A DNA stretch of 64,000 nt from Methylocella sp. Lineage in GTDB: Bacteria; Pseudomonadota; Alphaproteobacteria; Rhizobiales; Beijerinckiaceae. Where the stretch lies: NCBI GenBank assembly GCA_037200525.1, contig JBBCGG010000001.1, forward strand, positions 1,592,501 through 1,656,500, read 5' to 3'. Each line of letters starts with the position of its first letter. The first letter of the stretch is position 1. The notes under the pieces were generated by a model. That model was given only the letters and a program-made list of their open reading frames with translations, did not search any database and was not told the DNA's origin. This document shows, piece by piece, positions 51,037 through 62,789 of this stretch. The translations under genes and the position numbers were made by a program.

Positions 51037-52179
51037 ATGTCGCTGCGCGAAAATCCAGGCACGGCGATTTCCGGCGGCGCACATGTCGTGTTGCTCCTCG
51101 CCGCCCTGATTTCATTTTCGCGCGCGCCTCGATTTGACGATGCGAGTGAAAGCGTTCCGGTCGAGATGGTGAGCGACCAGGAATTCAATCAGATCATGAA
51201 AGGCGAAAAGACAGCTCAGCAAAAGGCCAAGCCGCAGCAAAGGGTTGAGAAGCTGGCCGACCTCGCCGAGACGAAGCCCGTTTCGCCGCTGCCCGAAGCC
51301 AAGACGGACGTTGCAACGCCTCCGCCGCAAGCCAAGCGCGAGCAGGATCCCGGCCGCGACGAAACAAAGGACATCCCGACGCCGCCGGAGCGTAGCGCGA
51401 TCGCGCCGCCGCCGCGACCGGTCGAGGAGCCCGTCAAATCGGCCCCCAAGCCAGAGCCAGTCAAACCAGCAGCGGCCGCTCCCGCCCCGGTGAAGCCGCC
51501 GCCGCCCGACTCGGCCGAGGCGATCGAACCAAAGGCCGCCCCCAGTCCCAAAGTCCCGCCCAAGATTGAGGCAAAAGACCAGCCGGCGACGGAGCCAAAG
51601 CCGGTCGAGCGGCCGAAAAAGCTTGAGCCCAAATTCAAGCCGGACGAGGTCGCGAAACTGCTTGACCAAACCAAGCCGAAGGATCCGCCCCCAAAACCGA
51701 CGCCGAAGCCGAAATCAGGCGATGAAGCCGCAGATCCGATCGATAAATTCGATGTGGGCGACATCAGCAAATTCTTGAACAAGGATGCGCCGCAGAGGAA
51801 AGCCGCGACCGGCTCCGAACTTCAGCAAGTGGCCTCACTTGGTTCTCCGACCGCGAGCGCGGCTAAAATGTCGCCATCGCTATGGGGACAGCTCGACGGA
51901 TTGCTGCAAGAACAGTACAAGCGTTGCTGGAATTATGTCGGCCTCGGCGGACTGAAGTATGTTCCCGAGATTCATGTTCAATATGCGGAGGATGGCGCCT
52001 TGATCGGCCAGCCCTCGCTGCTCAACCCACCATCGGATCCCGCGCTCCGGGGCCTCGCCGAGAGCGCGGTGCGGGCGGTGCGGCGCTGCAATCCGCTGCG
52101 CATTCCTGTGCAGTTCCAACCCTATTATGACCAATGGAAAGGCCGGATCGTCCGTTTCGATCCCGAGGACATGCTTTGA
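51037..52179 (+). CDS. tolA: TolA-like protein with long Pro/Lys linker
   Basis: A 380-residue protein with an N-terminal membrane anchor ([21 protein letters not shown]). A Pro/Lys/Ala/Glu-rich linker (about residues 55-240) spans the periplasm. The C-terminal domain has [43 protein letters not shown] and [24 protein letters not shown]. It links the TolQR motor to Pal and TolB in the outer membrane. Six bases after tolR. Confidence 0.92.
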   Translation: MSLRENPGTAISGGAHVVLLLAALISFSRAPRFDDASESVPVEMVSDQEFNQIMKGEKTAQQKAKPQQRVEKLADLAETKPVSPLPEAKTDVATPPPQAKREQDPGRDETKDIPTPPERSAIAPPPRPVEEPVKSAPKPEPVKPAAAAPAPVKPPPPDSAEAIEPKAAPSPKVPPKIEAKDQPATEPKPVERPKKLEPKFKPDEVAKLLDQTKPKDPPPKPTPKPKSGDEAADPIDKFDVGDISKFLNKDAPQRKAATGSELQQVASLGSPTASAAKMSPSLWGQLDGLLQEQYKRCWNYVGLGGLKYVPEIHVQYAEDGALIGQPSLLNPPSDPALRGLAESAVRAVRRCNPLRIPVQFQPYYDQWKGRIVRFDPEDML

Positions 52180-53519
52180 AAATTGCCGTTTTTTCGCGAC
52201 GTTTCCCGGCGCAGCTTCTGTTTTGCGCAATCTTGTTCGCTTCAGCTCTCTTCGCGGGATTTGCGGCGGCGCCTGTCCGGGCCGAAGACCGCTATCTCGA
52301 CGTGCGTCGAGGAGGCGATTTTAAGCCGATCATCATCGCTGTCGCCCCATTTACAGGCGACCCGGCGGCGGGCGCTCAAGTCACCAGCATCATCACCAAT
52401 AATTTCAAGCGCTCGGTGTTTCTGGCGCCAATCGATCCGGCGACTTTCGTCGATCAGATCGCCAACCCGGATCAGCCGCCGAATATGGACGCCTGGCGCA
52501 GCCTCAACGCGCAGTTCGTCGTGACCGGGCGCAGCGGGCGCAGTTCTGATGGGCGCCTGCAGACGGAGTTCCGGCTGTGGGACGTGAGCACCGGCGCACA
52601 GGTCGCCGGCCAGCAATATGTGACGGACCCCAATAACTCGCGGCGAGTGGCGCATATTATTTCCGATGCCATCTTTACCCGGATTACCGGAGAATCCGGG
52701 TTTTTCGATACGCGCGTCGTTTTTGTCGACGAGACGGGCGCGAAAGAACATCGCCGCAAGCGCCTGGCGATCATGGATCAGGACGGGGCCAATGTGCGCT
52801 ATTTGACGCGGGGCGATGATCTCGTCGTGACGCCGCGTTTTTCGCCTTCCTCGCAGGACGTAACCTATATGTCCTTCGGCGCGTCTGACCCCAAAGTGCT
52901 GTTGCTGAACATTGAAACAGGGCAGCGGGAGGTCGTCGGCAACTTCCCCGGCATGACTTTTGCTCCTCGGTTTTCTCCCGATGGGCAGAAGATCATAATG
53001 TCTCTTTCACAAGGCGCTGCGACGAACCTCTTCACGATGGACACTCGCTCGCGCACAACGACGCGCTTGACTGATTCGAGCGCGATCGATACGTCTCCAT
53101 CCTATTCGCCGGATGGAACCCAGATCGCCTTTGAATCGGATCGCGGCGGAACCCAGCAGGTCTACCTTATGTCTGCGAGCGGGGGAGCGCCAAAGCGGAT
53201 CTCGTTCGGCGAGGGACGTTATTCGACGCCGGTCTGGTCGCCAAACGGCGATTTGATCGCGTTCACCAAGCAAAAGGCCAATACCTTTGCAATTGGCGTC
53301 ATGCGGCCGGATGGAACCGGCGAACGAATCTTGACTGAAGGCTATCATAATGAAGGGCCGACTTGGGCGCCGAATGGTCTTTATTTGATGTTCTTTCGTG
53401 ATCCGGGAGGCTCCGATGGCCCGAGAATTTTCATGGTCGACGTGTTCGGCCGCAGCGAGTTTCCAGTCCCGACGCCGGGCTTTGCGTCGGATCCCGCCTG
53501 GAGCCCGCTATTGAACTGA
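52176..53519 (+). CDS. tolB: Tol-Pal periplasmic beta-propeller TolB
   Basis: A 447-residue protein. TTG 52176 was chosen because it overlaps the tolA stop (TTGA), has GAGGA 8 bases before it and starts a signal peptide ([38 protein letters not shown]); ATG 52134 is open too. The N-terminal domain ([16 protein letters not shown]) and beta-propeller units ([55 protein letters not shown]) match TolB. It binds Pal. Confidence 0.95.
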   Translation: MKIAVFSRRFPAQLLFCAILFASALFAGFAAAPVRAEDRYLDVRRGGDFKPIIIAVAPFTGDPAAGAQVTSIITNNFKRSVFLAPIDPATFVDQIANPDQPPNMDAWRSLNAQFVVTGRSGRSSDGRLQTEFRLWDVSTGAQVAGQQYVTDPNNSRRVAHIISDAIFTRITGESGFFDTRVVFVDETGAKEHRRKRLAIMDQDGANVRYLTRGDDLVVTPRFSPSSQDVTYMSFGASDPKVLLLNIETGQREVVGNFPGMTFAPRFSPDGQKIIMSLSQGAATNLFTMDTRSRTTTRLTDSSAIDTSPSYSPDGTQIAFESDRGGTQQVYLMSASGGAPKRISFGEGRYSTPVWSPNGDLIAFTKQKANTFAIGVMRPDGTGERILTEGYHNEGPTWAPNGLYLMFFRDPGGSDGPRIFMVDVFGRSEFPVPTPGFASDPAWSPLLN

Positions 53520-53690
53520 TGCTGTCCAGATTCTGGCAAGCATGTGCTGTTAATTTTTGGCTAACCATGGGCTTCGAATGCTCAAATGCAACGGTTGTTG
53601 ATAAGCTTCAATCAAGGTTGACGGAACCTTCCATTAACGATCGAAGTGGTACGACCAAGCTTGTTCTGCGATCATACAAGGAGTTTAGGG

Positions 53691-54191
53691 ATGAGCTTTC
53701 TCAAACGGAGGGGCGCTTGGAAAATCGCCGCCGTGCTGGGCGCCGCCCTCACGATCGCCGCCTGCGCGAAAAACCCCGCCGAAGATCCGGCTGCGCTCGC
53801 CGGCAATGGCAGGGTGGCGACGCCCGGCAGTCCGCAGGATTTCGCTGTTAATGTCGGCGACCGAGTTTTCTTCGATAGCGATTCCAGCGAATTGAGCCCG
53901 ACCGCGCAAGCGACGCTCGACAAGCAGGCGCGCTGGCTGCAGCAATATGCGCGTTATAATTTCACCGTTGAAGGCCACGCGGACGAGCGCGGCACGCGCG
54001 AATATAATTTCGCTCTCGGCGCGCGCCGGGCCGAAGCGGCCAAGCAATATCTGGTCGCGCGAGGCATTCCGGCCGCACGCATTCGCACCACCAGCTACGG
54101 CAAGGAGCGGCCCGTCGCGGTTTGCAACGACATTTCGTGCTGGTCGCAAAACCGCCGCGCGGTCACGGTCCTCGCAGGCACGCAGTCCTGA
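53691..54191 (+). CDS. pal: Peptidoglycan-associated lipoprotein Pal
   Basis: A 166-residue lipoprotein with a lipobox LTIAAC (residues about 18-23). The OmpA-like domain has DRVFFDSDSSELSPTAQATLDKQARWLQQY, FTVEGHADERGTREYNFALGARRAEAAKQYLVARGI and SYGKERPVAVCND. ATG 53691 follows AAGGAG. It anchors the outer membrane to peptidoglycan and ends the forward tol cluster. Confidence 0.95.
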   Translation: MSFLKRRGAWKIAAVLGAALTIAACAKNPAEDPAALAGNGRVATPGSPQDFAVNVGDRVFFDSDSSELSPTAQATLDKQARWLQQYARYNFTVEGHADERGTREYNFALGARRAEAAKQYLVARGIPAARIRTTSYGKERPVAVCNDISCWSQNRRAVTVLAGTQS

Positions 54192-54223
54192 ACAGCGGCT
54201 GCGCTTTCGTCACGTCGAACATA

Positions 54224-54256
54224 AGAGCGCCTCACCCTGTGAGGCGCTCTTTTTTT
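54224..54256 (+). terminator. Strong terminator after pal
   Basis: A 12-bp stem (agagcgcctcac / gtgaggcgctct) with a cct loop and six T. It closes the tol operon. Confidence 0.9.
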
Positions 54257-54407
54257 GGCCATGCCGCATAGGCTTGGCGAGAACGCAAATGTGCTGAGCT
54301 GGCTGGTTGCGGGAAAGCAATCCGGCTCAGACGGCAGCGGCGCGCCATCACGAGCCGCCTTCGCCCTTGCATCGGGTGAAGCGAAGGAATCCACCAAGGG
54401 GAAATTT

Positions 54408-55643
54408 ATGCAAAACCTCACAATCGATGCGGCGCGGCTCTGGGACGACCTGCATGAGACGGCAAAGTTTGGCGCCTGCGCTGGCGGAGGCATCAACAGG
54501 CTCGCGCTGACCGATGACGACAAAAACGTAAGGGACTGGTTCAGGAAAGCAGCAGAAGCGCTCGGGTGCAGCGTGACGGTCGACGAGGTTGGCAACATGT
54601 TCGCCCGGCGTCCCGGCAAGAGGGCCGACTTAGCCCCGATTGCAATCGGCAGCCATCTTGACACTCAGCCGACAGGCGGGAAGTTCGACGGCATTCTCGG
54701 CGTGCTCGCTGGACTGGAAATCCTCCGCACCTTGGAGAACGCCGGCTACCTGACCAACGCCCCGCTGGAGGTAATCAACTGGAGCAATGAGGAAGGCGCC
54801 CGTTTTGCGCCGGCGATGCTGGCCTCCGGGGTGTTCGCGGGCGTTTTCACGCCGGATTATGCATGGTCCCGCAAAGACCGCGACGGGTTAAGTTTTGGCG
54901 AGGAGCTGGCGCGCATCGGCTACAAGGGGATTGAGAAGGCTGGCGGCCATCGATTGAGCGCAGTCTTTGAACTGCACATCGAGCAAGGCCCAATCCTTGA
55001 GGCCGAGAACGTCGCGATAGGGCTTGTCACCGGCGTGCAGGCCGTGCGCTGGTACGACGTGACTCTCACTGGTCGGACGGGTCATACGGGCGCGACGCCG
55101 ATGTCCATGAGGACCAACGCGCTCTTGGGCGCAGCCCGACTCGTCGAGGCCGTAGACCGCATCGCTCACGACCATGGCCCCAAGGCGGTCGCCTCGGTTG
55201 GGCGATTGGAGAATTCCCCAAATTCCCGCAACGTTATTCCCGGAGAAGTCTTTCTCACCGTCGATCTTCGACATCCGGATGACTCTGTGCTGACATCCAT
55301 GGCTGACGCCTTCAGCGCCAACCTCGTTCGAATTGCCGCCGAGATCGGCCTCGAGCATTCTGTCGAGCCTGTCTGGAATTCACCGGCGGTAAAATTCTCC
55401 CCCGAGCTGATGGCCTGCGTTGAGACCGGCGCGAACCGGGCTGGGCTCAACCACCGCAGACTGGTGTCTGGCGCCGCGCATGATGCGGCCTACCTCAACC
55501 GCATCGCTCCAACGACGATGATCTTTGTGCCCTGCCTTGGCGGCGTCAGCCACAATGTGAATGAGTCGACCTCGCGCGAGGAATGCGCCGCGGGGGCGCA
55601 GGTATTGCTCAATGCGGTTCTCGCGTTCGACGACGCGCTTTAG
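54408..55643 (+). CDS. M20-family amidase/hydantoinase-type hydrolase (allantoate amidohydrolase/carbamoylase-like)
   Basis: A 411-residue zinc enzyme. It has PIAIGSHLDTQPTGGKFDGILGVLAGLEILR (metal His/Asp), VINWSNEEGARFAPAMLASG, FELHIEQGPILE, GRTGHTGATPMSMRTNALLGAARLV, and VSGAAHDAAYLNRIAPTTMIFVPCLGGVSHNVNESTSREEC. It hydrolyses N-carbamoyl-amino acids or allantoate. ATG 54408 follows AAGGGGA. It lies inside the tol-pal/ftsH locus, where this gene is not usually found. Confidence 0.92.
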   Translation: MQNLTIDAARLWDDLHETAKFGACAGGGINRLALTDDDKNVRDWFRKAAEALGCSVTVDEVGNMFARRPGKRADLAPIAIGSHLDTQPTGGKFDGILGVLAGLEILRTLENAGYLTNAPLEVINWSNEEGARFAPAMLASGVFAGVFTPDYAWSRKDRDGLSFGEELARIGYKGIEKAGGHRLSAVFELHIEQGPILEAENVAIGLVTGVQAVRWYDVTLTGRTGHTGATPMSMRTNALLGAARLVEAVDRIAHDHGPKAVASVGRLENSPNSRNVIPGEVFLTVDLRHPDDSVLTSMADAFSANLVRIAAEIGLEHSVEPVWNSPAVKFSPELMACVETGANRAGLNHRRLVSGAAHDAAYLNRIAPTTMIFVPCLGGVSHNVNESTSREECAAGAQVLLNAVLAFDDAL

Positions 55644-55720
55644 GGAGAACGCCGCGCCTCGCAGCGAGCCATGTTGTATCGATAGATCGGCAGGGAATTT
55701 CCGAAGGGCTTAAATATGTT

Positions 55721-55754
55721 TGTGGCTGCTTTCTCTTGCGAGAAAGCAGCCACA
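55721..55754. repeat. 15-bp perfect inverted repeat
   Basis: tgtggctgctttctc and gagaaagcagccaca with a 4-nt loop lie between the hydrolase gene and ftsH (convergent). It may be a bidirectional terminator; no U tract. Confidence 0.7.
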
Positions 55755-55786
55755 AGAAATCATTAGCGCCGCGCTGATGGCTTTAT

Positions 55787-57721
<1,935 letters not shown>

Positions 57722-57874
57722 CTTAACTTCCCGCTACAGGCCATTGAGACCGGAAGGCCGGCCGCCCGTTGAAAGAAAAACTCACTTCACGCCAATCCTT
57801 TAGTAAGGTCAATGTAGGCGCGGCGTCCAACCTTGCCAAGGGGAACAGCGCTGGGATGACGACTGGCTGGCAAT

Positions 57875-58984
57875 TTACAAGCCATCGTCCGGCATTTGCA
57901 AATTTGCTCTGCCTCGCCGTCGCGGCTGTTCCGTTCGGATTGTCAAAACCCCTCCGCGACCAAGTTGAAGCGCCGTCCCGCCCATCGTCGCCGCCAGAGG
58001 GGCGCCGGCGCGGAGCGCCTGCCGCATGGCGAGCGTCAGGGTCTCCAGGCGCTCGAGGCGCAAGGCGCGGGTCGGATCGCCGAGCGCGGCGATTTCTTGG
58101 CCGAGAAAGCGCAAAAAAACTTCCTCGGGCTGATCCACGAGGGGCGAAATATCGGCCGAGAAGCAATTTGTATCGCGCTTGGCGGGGAGCGCGGCGCTTA
58201 CGGCTCTCGCTTGCTCGACGAGAGAAGCCTCAGCTCTAGCGGCGCGGCGACCAAGCCGCAGCAGAGCCTCGCTGTCGAGACCATGTTCCGCGAGCAATGC
58301 TCCAAGGGAGCGCATACGGGTTCGGGCATAGGCCGGATTGTGGTTGGAAGGGTCGGAGATAAACGAATGCGCCTTGGCGCGGCAAATAGCGATCAGCTCT
58401 ATTTTGCTGCGCTGCAGCAAAGGCCGGGAAAGGGTGATTTCCCCGCGCTTCAGGGCGGGGGTCATGCCGGACAATCCGCCAATCCCGCTTCCCCGGAGCA
58501 GACGAAACAGGATCGTTTCTGCTTGATCGTCGGCATGATGCGCAGTCGCCACAATATCGGCGCCGACGATGGCGGCATGGCGAAGCAGAAGGTCATAGCG
58601 AGCCTCGCGCGCCAATTCCTGGATTTTTGATTTGGGCCGCGAACCAACCCAGACAAGGGTAGCGTGCGGGAGGCCCAGCGCGGCGGCCCATGCGGCGACC
58701 TGTTCCGCCTCGAACGCTGAATCCTTGCGCAGACGATGATCCACAGTGGCGACGTAGATGCGCTGGCTTCTGCTGCCCGCCCATTCCGCGGCCAGCAGCA
58801 TCAAGGCGATGGAATCGGGGCCGCCCGACACGGCGAGAAGAATTTTTTGCGCGGTTTCCCAAGAGCTGAACAGCCGCGCGATCGCCTCCGGCGAAAATAA
58901 TGCGGCGCGGTTGGCCGATAGAGCGCAGCCCGCGTCCGCCTGGACGAGATCAATTCCGGCCTCGTGGTTTTCGGCGATCAACAT
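57875..58984 (-). CDS. tilS: tRNA(Ile)-lysidine synthase
   Basis: A 369-residue essential enzyme that makes lysidine at C34 of the tRNA(Ile) reading AUA. PP-loop motif AVSGGPDSIALMLLAAEW, then YVATVDHRLRKDS, ELAREARYDLLLRHA and IVATAHHADDQAETILFRLLRGSG. It overlaps the cpoB stop by 7 bases and precedes ftsH in the same direction. Confidence 0.93.
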   Translation of the reverse strand: MLIAENHEAGIDLVQADAGCALSANRAALFSPEAIARLFSSWETAQKILLAVSGGPDSIALMLLAAEWAGSRSQRIYVATVDHRLRKDSAFEAEQVAAWAAALGLPHATLVWVGSRPKSKIQELAREARYDLLLRHAAIVGADIVATAHHADDQAETILFRLLRGSGIGGLSGMTPALKRGEITLSRPLLQRSKIELIAICRAKAHSFISDPSNHNPAYARTRMRSLGALLAEHGLDSEALLRLGRRAARAEASLVEQARAVSAALPAKRDTNCFSADISPLVDQPEEVFLRFLGQEIAALGDPTRALRLERLETLTLAMRQALRAGAPLAATMGGTALQLGRGGVLTIRTEQPRRRGRANLQMPDDGL

Positions 58985-60159
58985 TGCGCGCGTTTGGCCT
59001 CCCTCTCCGCGCCGGACTTAACCGACGCCGAGGCGTTTGGATATTTACGGGAGATTTCGCCGAAAGTAGCGCAGGCCTGCTCCTTCGCGCCGAGCGCGTT
59101 GAGCGATTGGCCAAGACGCAGCATGGCGTCGGGGGCGCGAGATGAATTCGCGTATTGCGTTGAAATCTTGAGATATTGCTCCGCCGCCTCGCGCTGGCGT
59201 CCGCGCTGGAAAAAGCTTTCGCCAAGATAATAGGTCGCGTCAGAGGTGAATTTGCTTTTGGGGTTCTTCTGAATAAAGGCGGCGAAACTCTTTTCGGCGC
59301 TTTCATATTCTTTTTGCCGGAAATAGCCGAGCGCGACGTCGAACTCTTCTTTCACCGGATTGATTGGCGCTGCGCCCGGCGCGACGCCGTTCGGGGTCGT
59401 CAAGGCGGCGACAGGGGCGTCGGCTGGGCCATTGCCCGGCGTCGCCGATCTCGGACTGGCCGGATAGGGGGCGGCAGGCTGCGCGTTGCGCAAGCGGCCG
59501 CCGGAAAGATCGAGCGGGGCCTCGGGGTCTGCCGGGTCAAGGCCCGCGTCGCTTCTCATTTGCGTCCCGCGCGCGCTGGACCCGCCCGCCGCCGGATAGG
59601 CGGACGCTGTCGGGTTGCCGAGCGAGCGCGGCGCGCCGGGCGCGTCTGGATCCGCGGAAGGATCAAACGCATCGCCGCGCCAAGCGGCCCGGGAAGGCGT
59701 CGCGGCCGGGTTTGGCGCCGCGATGGGAGCCTGGGATTCATCGTCGGAATCGATCAGATTGTCGATCGCCTCGCTGCGCTTCTGCAAGGGCTTGGCGGGA
59801 GCGGCGGACGGGCCGCCCCGTCCATTATCCTGGAACCGAAAATCGACGTCTTCCTGGAATTTCTTAAGCTGGTCTTCCAATCTGCGGTTTTGGAACTGCA
59901 ATTGCTCGATCTGCCCATTGATCTGGCGGATTTGGTTCTCCAGACGATCGATCCGAACGAGAAGGGCGGAGGGGTCCTGTTGCGGCGCGCCATAGGAGTT
60001 ATCCTCGCCGACGCTGCCGGGAGGGGAGCCATAATATTGCGCGACTTCGAACCGCGTCTCTGGAGCCTTCGTGGTTTCCGCGCGCGGCGCGACCGGCGCG
60101 ATGGCGATGCATAGATTAGCCGCAAAGCAGGCGCCTAAAAGTTTCTCGAAAAGCCTCAT
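58978..60159 (-). CDS. cpoB: Tol-Pal cell-division coordinator CpoB/YbgF
   Basis: A 393-residue periplasmic protein. The signal peptide MRLFEKLLGACFAANLCIAIAPVAPRAE precedes a coiled coil (LLVRIDRLENQIRQINGQIEQLQFQNRRLEDQLKKF), a Pro/Ala linker and C-terminal TPRs (EEFDVALGYFRQKEYESAEKSFAAFIQKNP and EAAEQYLKISTQYANSSRAPDAMLRLGQSL). It binds TolA and couples outer-membrane constriction with peptidoglycan synthesis. Normally it follows pal; here it is in the inverted block. Confidence 0.93.
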   Translation of the reverse strand: MRLFEKLLGACFAANLCIAIAPVAPRAETTKAPETRFEVAQYYGSPPGSVGEDNSYGAPQQDPSALLVRIDRLENQIRQINGQIEQLQFQNRRLEDQLKKFQEDVDFRFQDNGRGGPSAAPAKPLQKRSEAIDNLIDSDDESQAPIAAPNPAATPSRAAWRGDAFDPSADPDAPGAPRSLGNPTASAYPAAGGSSARGTQMRSDAGLDPADPEAPLDLSGGRLRNAQPAAPYPASPRSATPGNGPADAPVAALTTPNGVAPGAAPINPVKEEFDVALGYFRQKEYESAEKSFAAFIQKNPKSKFTSDATYYLGESFFQRGRQREAAEQYLKISTQYANSSRAPDAMLRLGQSLNALGAKEQACATFGEISRKYPNASASVKSGAEREAKRAQC

Positions 60160-60388
60160 GCACGAGTTCCCGTTGTAAATTTGGCGCGATTTAGGATAAA
60201 ATAAGCGCTTTCATCGGAATTTAATCCAGAGCGCTTTTGGTTCCGCAATTGCGATTTAATCAAGCCAGCCTCGTGCAGGTGTAAAACGGCGGGGGAATGC
60301 AAGATAGAGTGGGGCCGTGGCGGGAATTGGGTCAAATGCGGTGCCGGCGCGATCTGTTCGCTGAATTTTCGCTCAAGGATATTTATTT
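60160..60388. other. Divergent promoter region of cpoB and glmM
   Basis: 229 bases with no gene. It must hold the promoters for the leftward cpoB-tilS-ftsH and the rightward glmM. AT-rich patches occur near 60190-60240, but no clear -35/-10 pair was identified. Confidence 0.5.
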
Positions 60389-61738
60389 ATGGTGCGCAAA
60401 CATTTCGGAACGGACGGAATCAGGGGCCTCGCAAATGCAGTCATCACGCCCGAACTGGCGATGAAGGTCGCTCAGGCGACCGGCGTCCTGTTTCAGCGCG
60501 GCGAACATCGCCACCGGGCTGTGATCGGCAAGGATACCAGGCTCTCCAGCTATATGATCGAATACGCCATGGTCGCCGGTTTCGCTTCGGTCGGCATGGA
60601 TGCGCTTTTGCTCGGGCCGATGCCGACGCCCGCCGTCGCGATGCTGACCCCTTCGATGCGCGCCGACGTCGGCGTGATGATTTCCGCCTCGCATAATTCC
60701 TTCGAGGATAACGGCATCAAGCTGTTTGGCCCGGACGGATTTAAATTATCCGATGAGGTCGAAGCCAAGATCGAGACGATGCTCGAAAAAGACTTCGCGC
60801 TCAAATTGTCCAAACCGGCCGATCTTGGCCGCGCCATGCGAGTCGAGGGCGATCGCGCCCGCTACATCGAGTTCGCCAAACGGACGCTCGTGCGCAATCT
60901 TTCTCTCGAGGGCCTGCGCATCGTCGTCGATTGCGCTAACGGAGCGGCTTACAAGGTCGCCCCCGAAGCCTTGTGGGAGCTGGGGGCCGAGGTGTTCTCG
61001 ATCGGCGTCGAGCCGGACGGCTTCAACATCAATCGCGGCGTCGGCTCCACGTCGCCCGAGGCTCTGGTCAAGAAAGTCCGGGAGGTGCGCGCCGACATCG
61101 GGATTGCGCTCGATGGCGACGCGGATCGCGTGCTGATCGTCGATGAAATGGGCAAGATCGTCGACGGCGATCAATTGATGGCGGTGATCGCGCAGAGCTG
61201 GAAGGAAGATGGGCGATTGTCGCAGCCCGGCATCGTCGCGACGGTGATGTCGAACCTTGGACTTGAGCGCTATTTGGAGGGAAGCGGCCTCACCCTGGCG
61301 CGCACGCCGGTCGGCGACCGTTATGTCCTCGAGCATATGCGCCAAAACGGCTACAATCTCGGCGGCGAACAATCCGGCCATATTATCCTGTCGGATTACT
61401 GCACCACCGGCGATGGCCTCGTCGCCGCGCTGCAACTGCTGGCGGTCGTCAAACGGCAATCAAAGCCGGTAAGCCAGGTGTGCCACCGGTTCGAACCTGT
61501 GCCGCAGGTGCTGAAAAACGTGCGAGTCAACAAAGGCAAGCCCCTGGAAGACGCCAGCGTGGTCCGCGCGATCGAGGCTGGTCGCCAGACATTGGGCAAT
61601 GCCGGCCGCCTGGTTATTCGCGCGTCCGGAACCGAATCCGTCATCCGGGTGATGGGGGAGGGCGATAACCGCGACCTCGTCGAGCGTATTGTCGATGATG
61701 TTTGCGGCGCCCTCGCCAACTCGGCGCAGGCGGCGTGA
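60389..61738 (+). CDS. glmM: Phosphoglucosamine mutase
   Basis: A 449-residue enzyme converting glucosamine 6-phosphate to glucosamine 1-phosphate for UDP-GlcNAc synthesis. Start [16 protein letters not shown], active-site Ser in [19 protein letters not shown], metal-binding DGDADR in [25 protein letters not shown] and the C-terminal phosphate-binding [15 protein letters not shown]. Usually downstream of ftsH. Confidence 0.97.
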   Translation: MVRKHFGTDGIRGLANAVITPELAMKVAQATGVLFQRGEHRHRAVIGKDTRLSSYMIEYAMVAGFASVGMDALLLGPMPTPAVAMLTPSMRADVGVMISASHNSFEDNGIKLFGPDGFKLSDEVEAKIETMLEKDFALKLSKPADLGRAMRVEGDRARYIEFAKRTLVRNLSLEGLRIVVDCANGAAYKVAPEALWELGAEVFSIGVEPDGFNINRGVGSTSPEALVKKVREVRADIGIALDGDADRVLIVDEMGKIVDGDQLMAVIAQSWKEDGRLSQPGIVATVMSNLGLERYLEGSGLTLARTPVGDRYVLEHMRQNGYNLGGEQSGHIILSDYCTTGDGLVAALQLLAVVKRQSKPVSQVCHRFEPVPQVLKNVRVNKGKPLEDASVVRAIEAGRQTLGNAGRLVIRASGTESVIRVMGEGDNRDLVERIVDDVCGALANSAQAA

Positions 61739-61788
61739 ACGGGGCGCAATTTGCCTCCGTCCGATAAGGCCAAACAGCAGTTCGAGAA

Positions 61789-61825
61789 CATGCAACGCAG
61801 GATCGTTTCAATCCTGCGTTGCATG
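61789..61825. repeat. 15-bp perfect inverted repeat after glmM
   Basis: catgcaacgcaggat and atcctgcgttgcatg with a 7-nt loop. Terminator-like for glmM, without a U tract. Confidence 0.65.
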
Positions 61826-61840
61826 GTCGCCGCCTTTAGG

Positions 61841-62086
61841 TCAGCGAGTCTCCTCGGAGCGCTGCGGAGCGACGATCGCGCGGCAGGCGGGCGTGAGATA
61901 CGCTTGATATTCAACGAGGCAAGCGCGAATTTTTTCATGATCGGGAATGACGGGACCGCAAAGGCGCAGGGCGTCTCCCTCGCAGTCGGCTTGCTCCTCC
62001 TCGTAGGTCGGCTCAGCTAGGCCAGCTGTCGTCATGGCGGTCAAAATGAATGCAGCGCCAAGGATGCGTTTCAGGTTTTTCGGCAT
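61841..62086 (-). CDS. Small exported Cys-rich protein 1
   Basis: An 81-residue protein. Signal peptide (MPKNLKRILGAAFILTAMTTAGLAEP), then CEGDALRLCGPVIPDHEKIRACLVEYQAYLTPACRAI with four Cys in the pattern C-x7-C-x12-C-x10-C. The same pattern is in the neighbour at 62388. Function unknown; similar small Cys-repeat periplasmic proteins occur in Hyphomicrobiales. Confidence 0.72.
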   Translation of the reverse strand: MPKNLKRILGAAFILTAMTTAGLAEPTYEEEQADCEGDALRLCGPVIPDHEKIRACLVEYQAYLTPACRAIVAPQRSEETR

Positions 62087-62110
62087 TTCTCTTTCAACCT
62101 CCAATTCCAC

Positions 62111-62356
62111 GTTGCGCAGTGCGAGCGAAGTCTCAAAACAGATTGGTCAGCACCCATCCGAACTATTGGTCCGGGTTAAGGGTGAGGTCCCGGAGCTTAG
62201 CCGCAAGACGCGCTCAGTCAAAGGTCTTGACGAAAAGATGAACCCAAGATTGGACATGCCTTCGTTAGCCTCTGCATTCGGCGGGTCCGCAGCTAAGAGG
62301 GAGCTGAACAGCAGGCTGGATCAGTTGAATTGATGGCGAGCATGCCTCGTCGCACT
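62111..62356. other. Region between the two Cys-rich genes
   Basis: A plus-strand frame here (ending 62333, RELNSRLDQLN) looks partly protein-like but has no start or ribosome site. I leave it unassigned. Confidence 0.35.
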
Positions 62357-62394
62357 CAGCCTGACAAACTATATGCAGCCTGACAAACTATATG
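62357..62394. repeat. 19-bp perfect tandem repeat
   Basis: cagcctgacaaactatatg occurs twice in a row (62357-62375 and 62376-62394), ending inside the last codons of Cys-rich gene 2. Confidence 0.93.
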
Positions 62395-62600
62395 ATGGCG
62401 CGGCATGCGTGCGAAATATGCGCCCTGTGCGCCGTCAGGCAAGCGTGAATTCTGCCGTGGTCAGGAATGAAGTGACCGCAAAGGCGTATGGCGTCGCCCT
62501 GGCAAGCCTGCTGCTGATGCTGTGTGAAGCCAAAGGCGACCGTTGTCATGGCGCACGAAAAGGCGATCGCGCCCAGCGCGCGTTTCATATTCATCGTCAT
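62388..62600 (-). CDS. Small exported Cys-rich protein 2
   Basis: A 70-residue paralogue of protein 1: signal peptide (MTMNMKRALGAIAFSCAMTTVAFG), then CQGDAIRLCGHFIPDHGRIHACLTAHRAHISHACRAI with the same four Cys. ATG 62600 has a GGGGG run before it. The two genes lie in tandem on the same strand, so one came from duplication. Confidence 0.7.
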   Translation of the reverse strand: MTMNMKRALGAIAFSCAMTTVAFGFTQHQQQACQGDAIRLCGHFIPDHGRIHACLTAHRAHISHACRAII

Positions 62601-62789
62601 GTTGTTGTTCCCCCCAAACTTAAAATCAGCGCGGTCCCGACGCGGCGGGTTCATCTAGCATGAATCCAAGCCAAAGTAATTGCGCTCGAGGGATATATCG
62701 CAACGGGGGCCGCCACCGACTATATTCTCGTGTAGCCGATAGGATTCGCCTGCGATATCAGGCTGCCGGCGCTGAGGAGCTTGGGATCA

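Noticed and set aside
60200-60388. Possible small RNA or riboswitch (glmS-like) before glmM
   Set aside because: No conserved ribozyme or riboswitch core could be recognised; the gene is glmM, not glmS.
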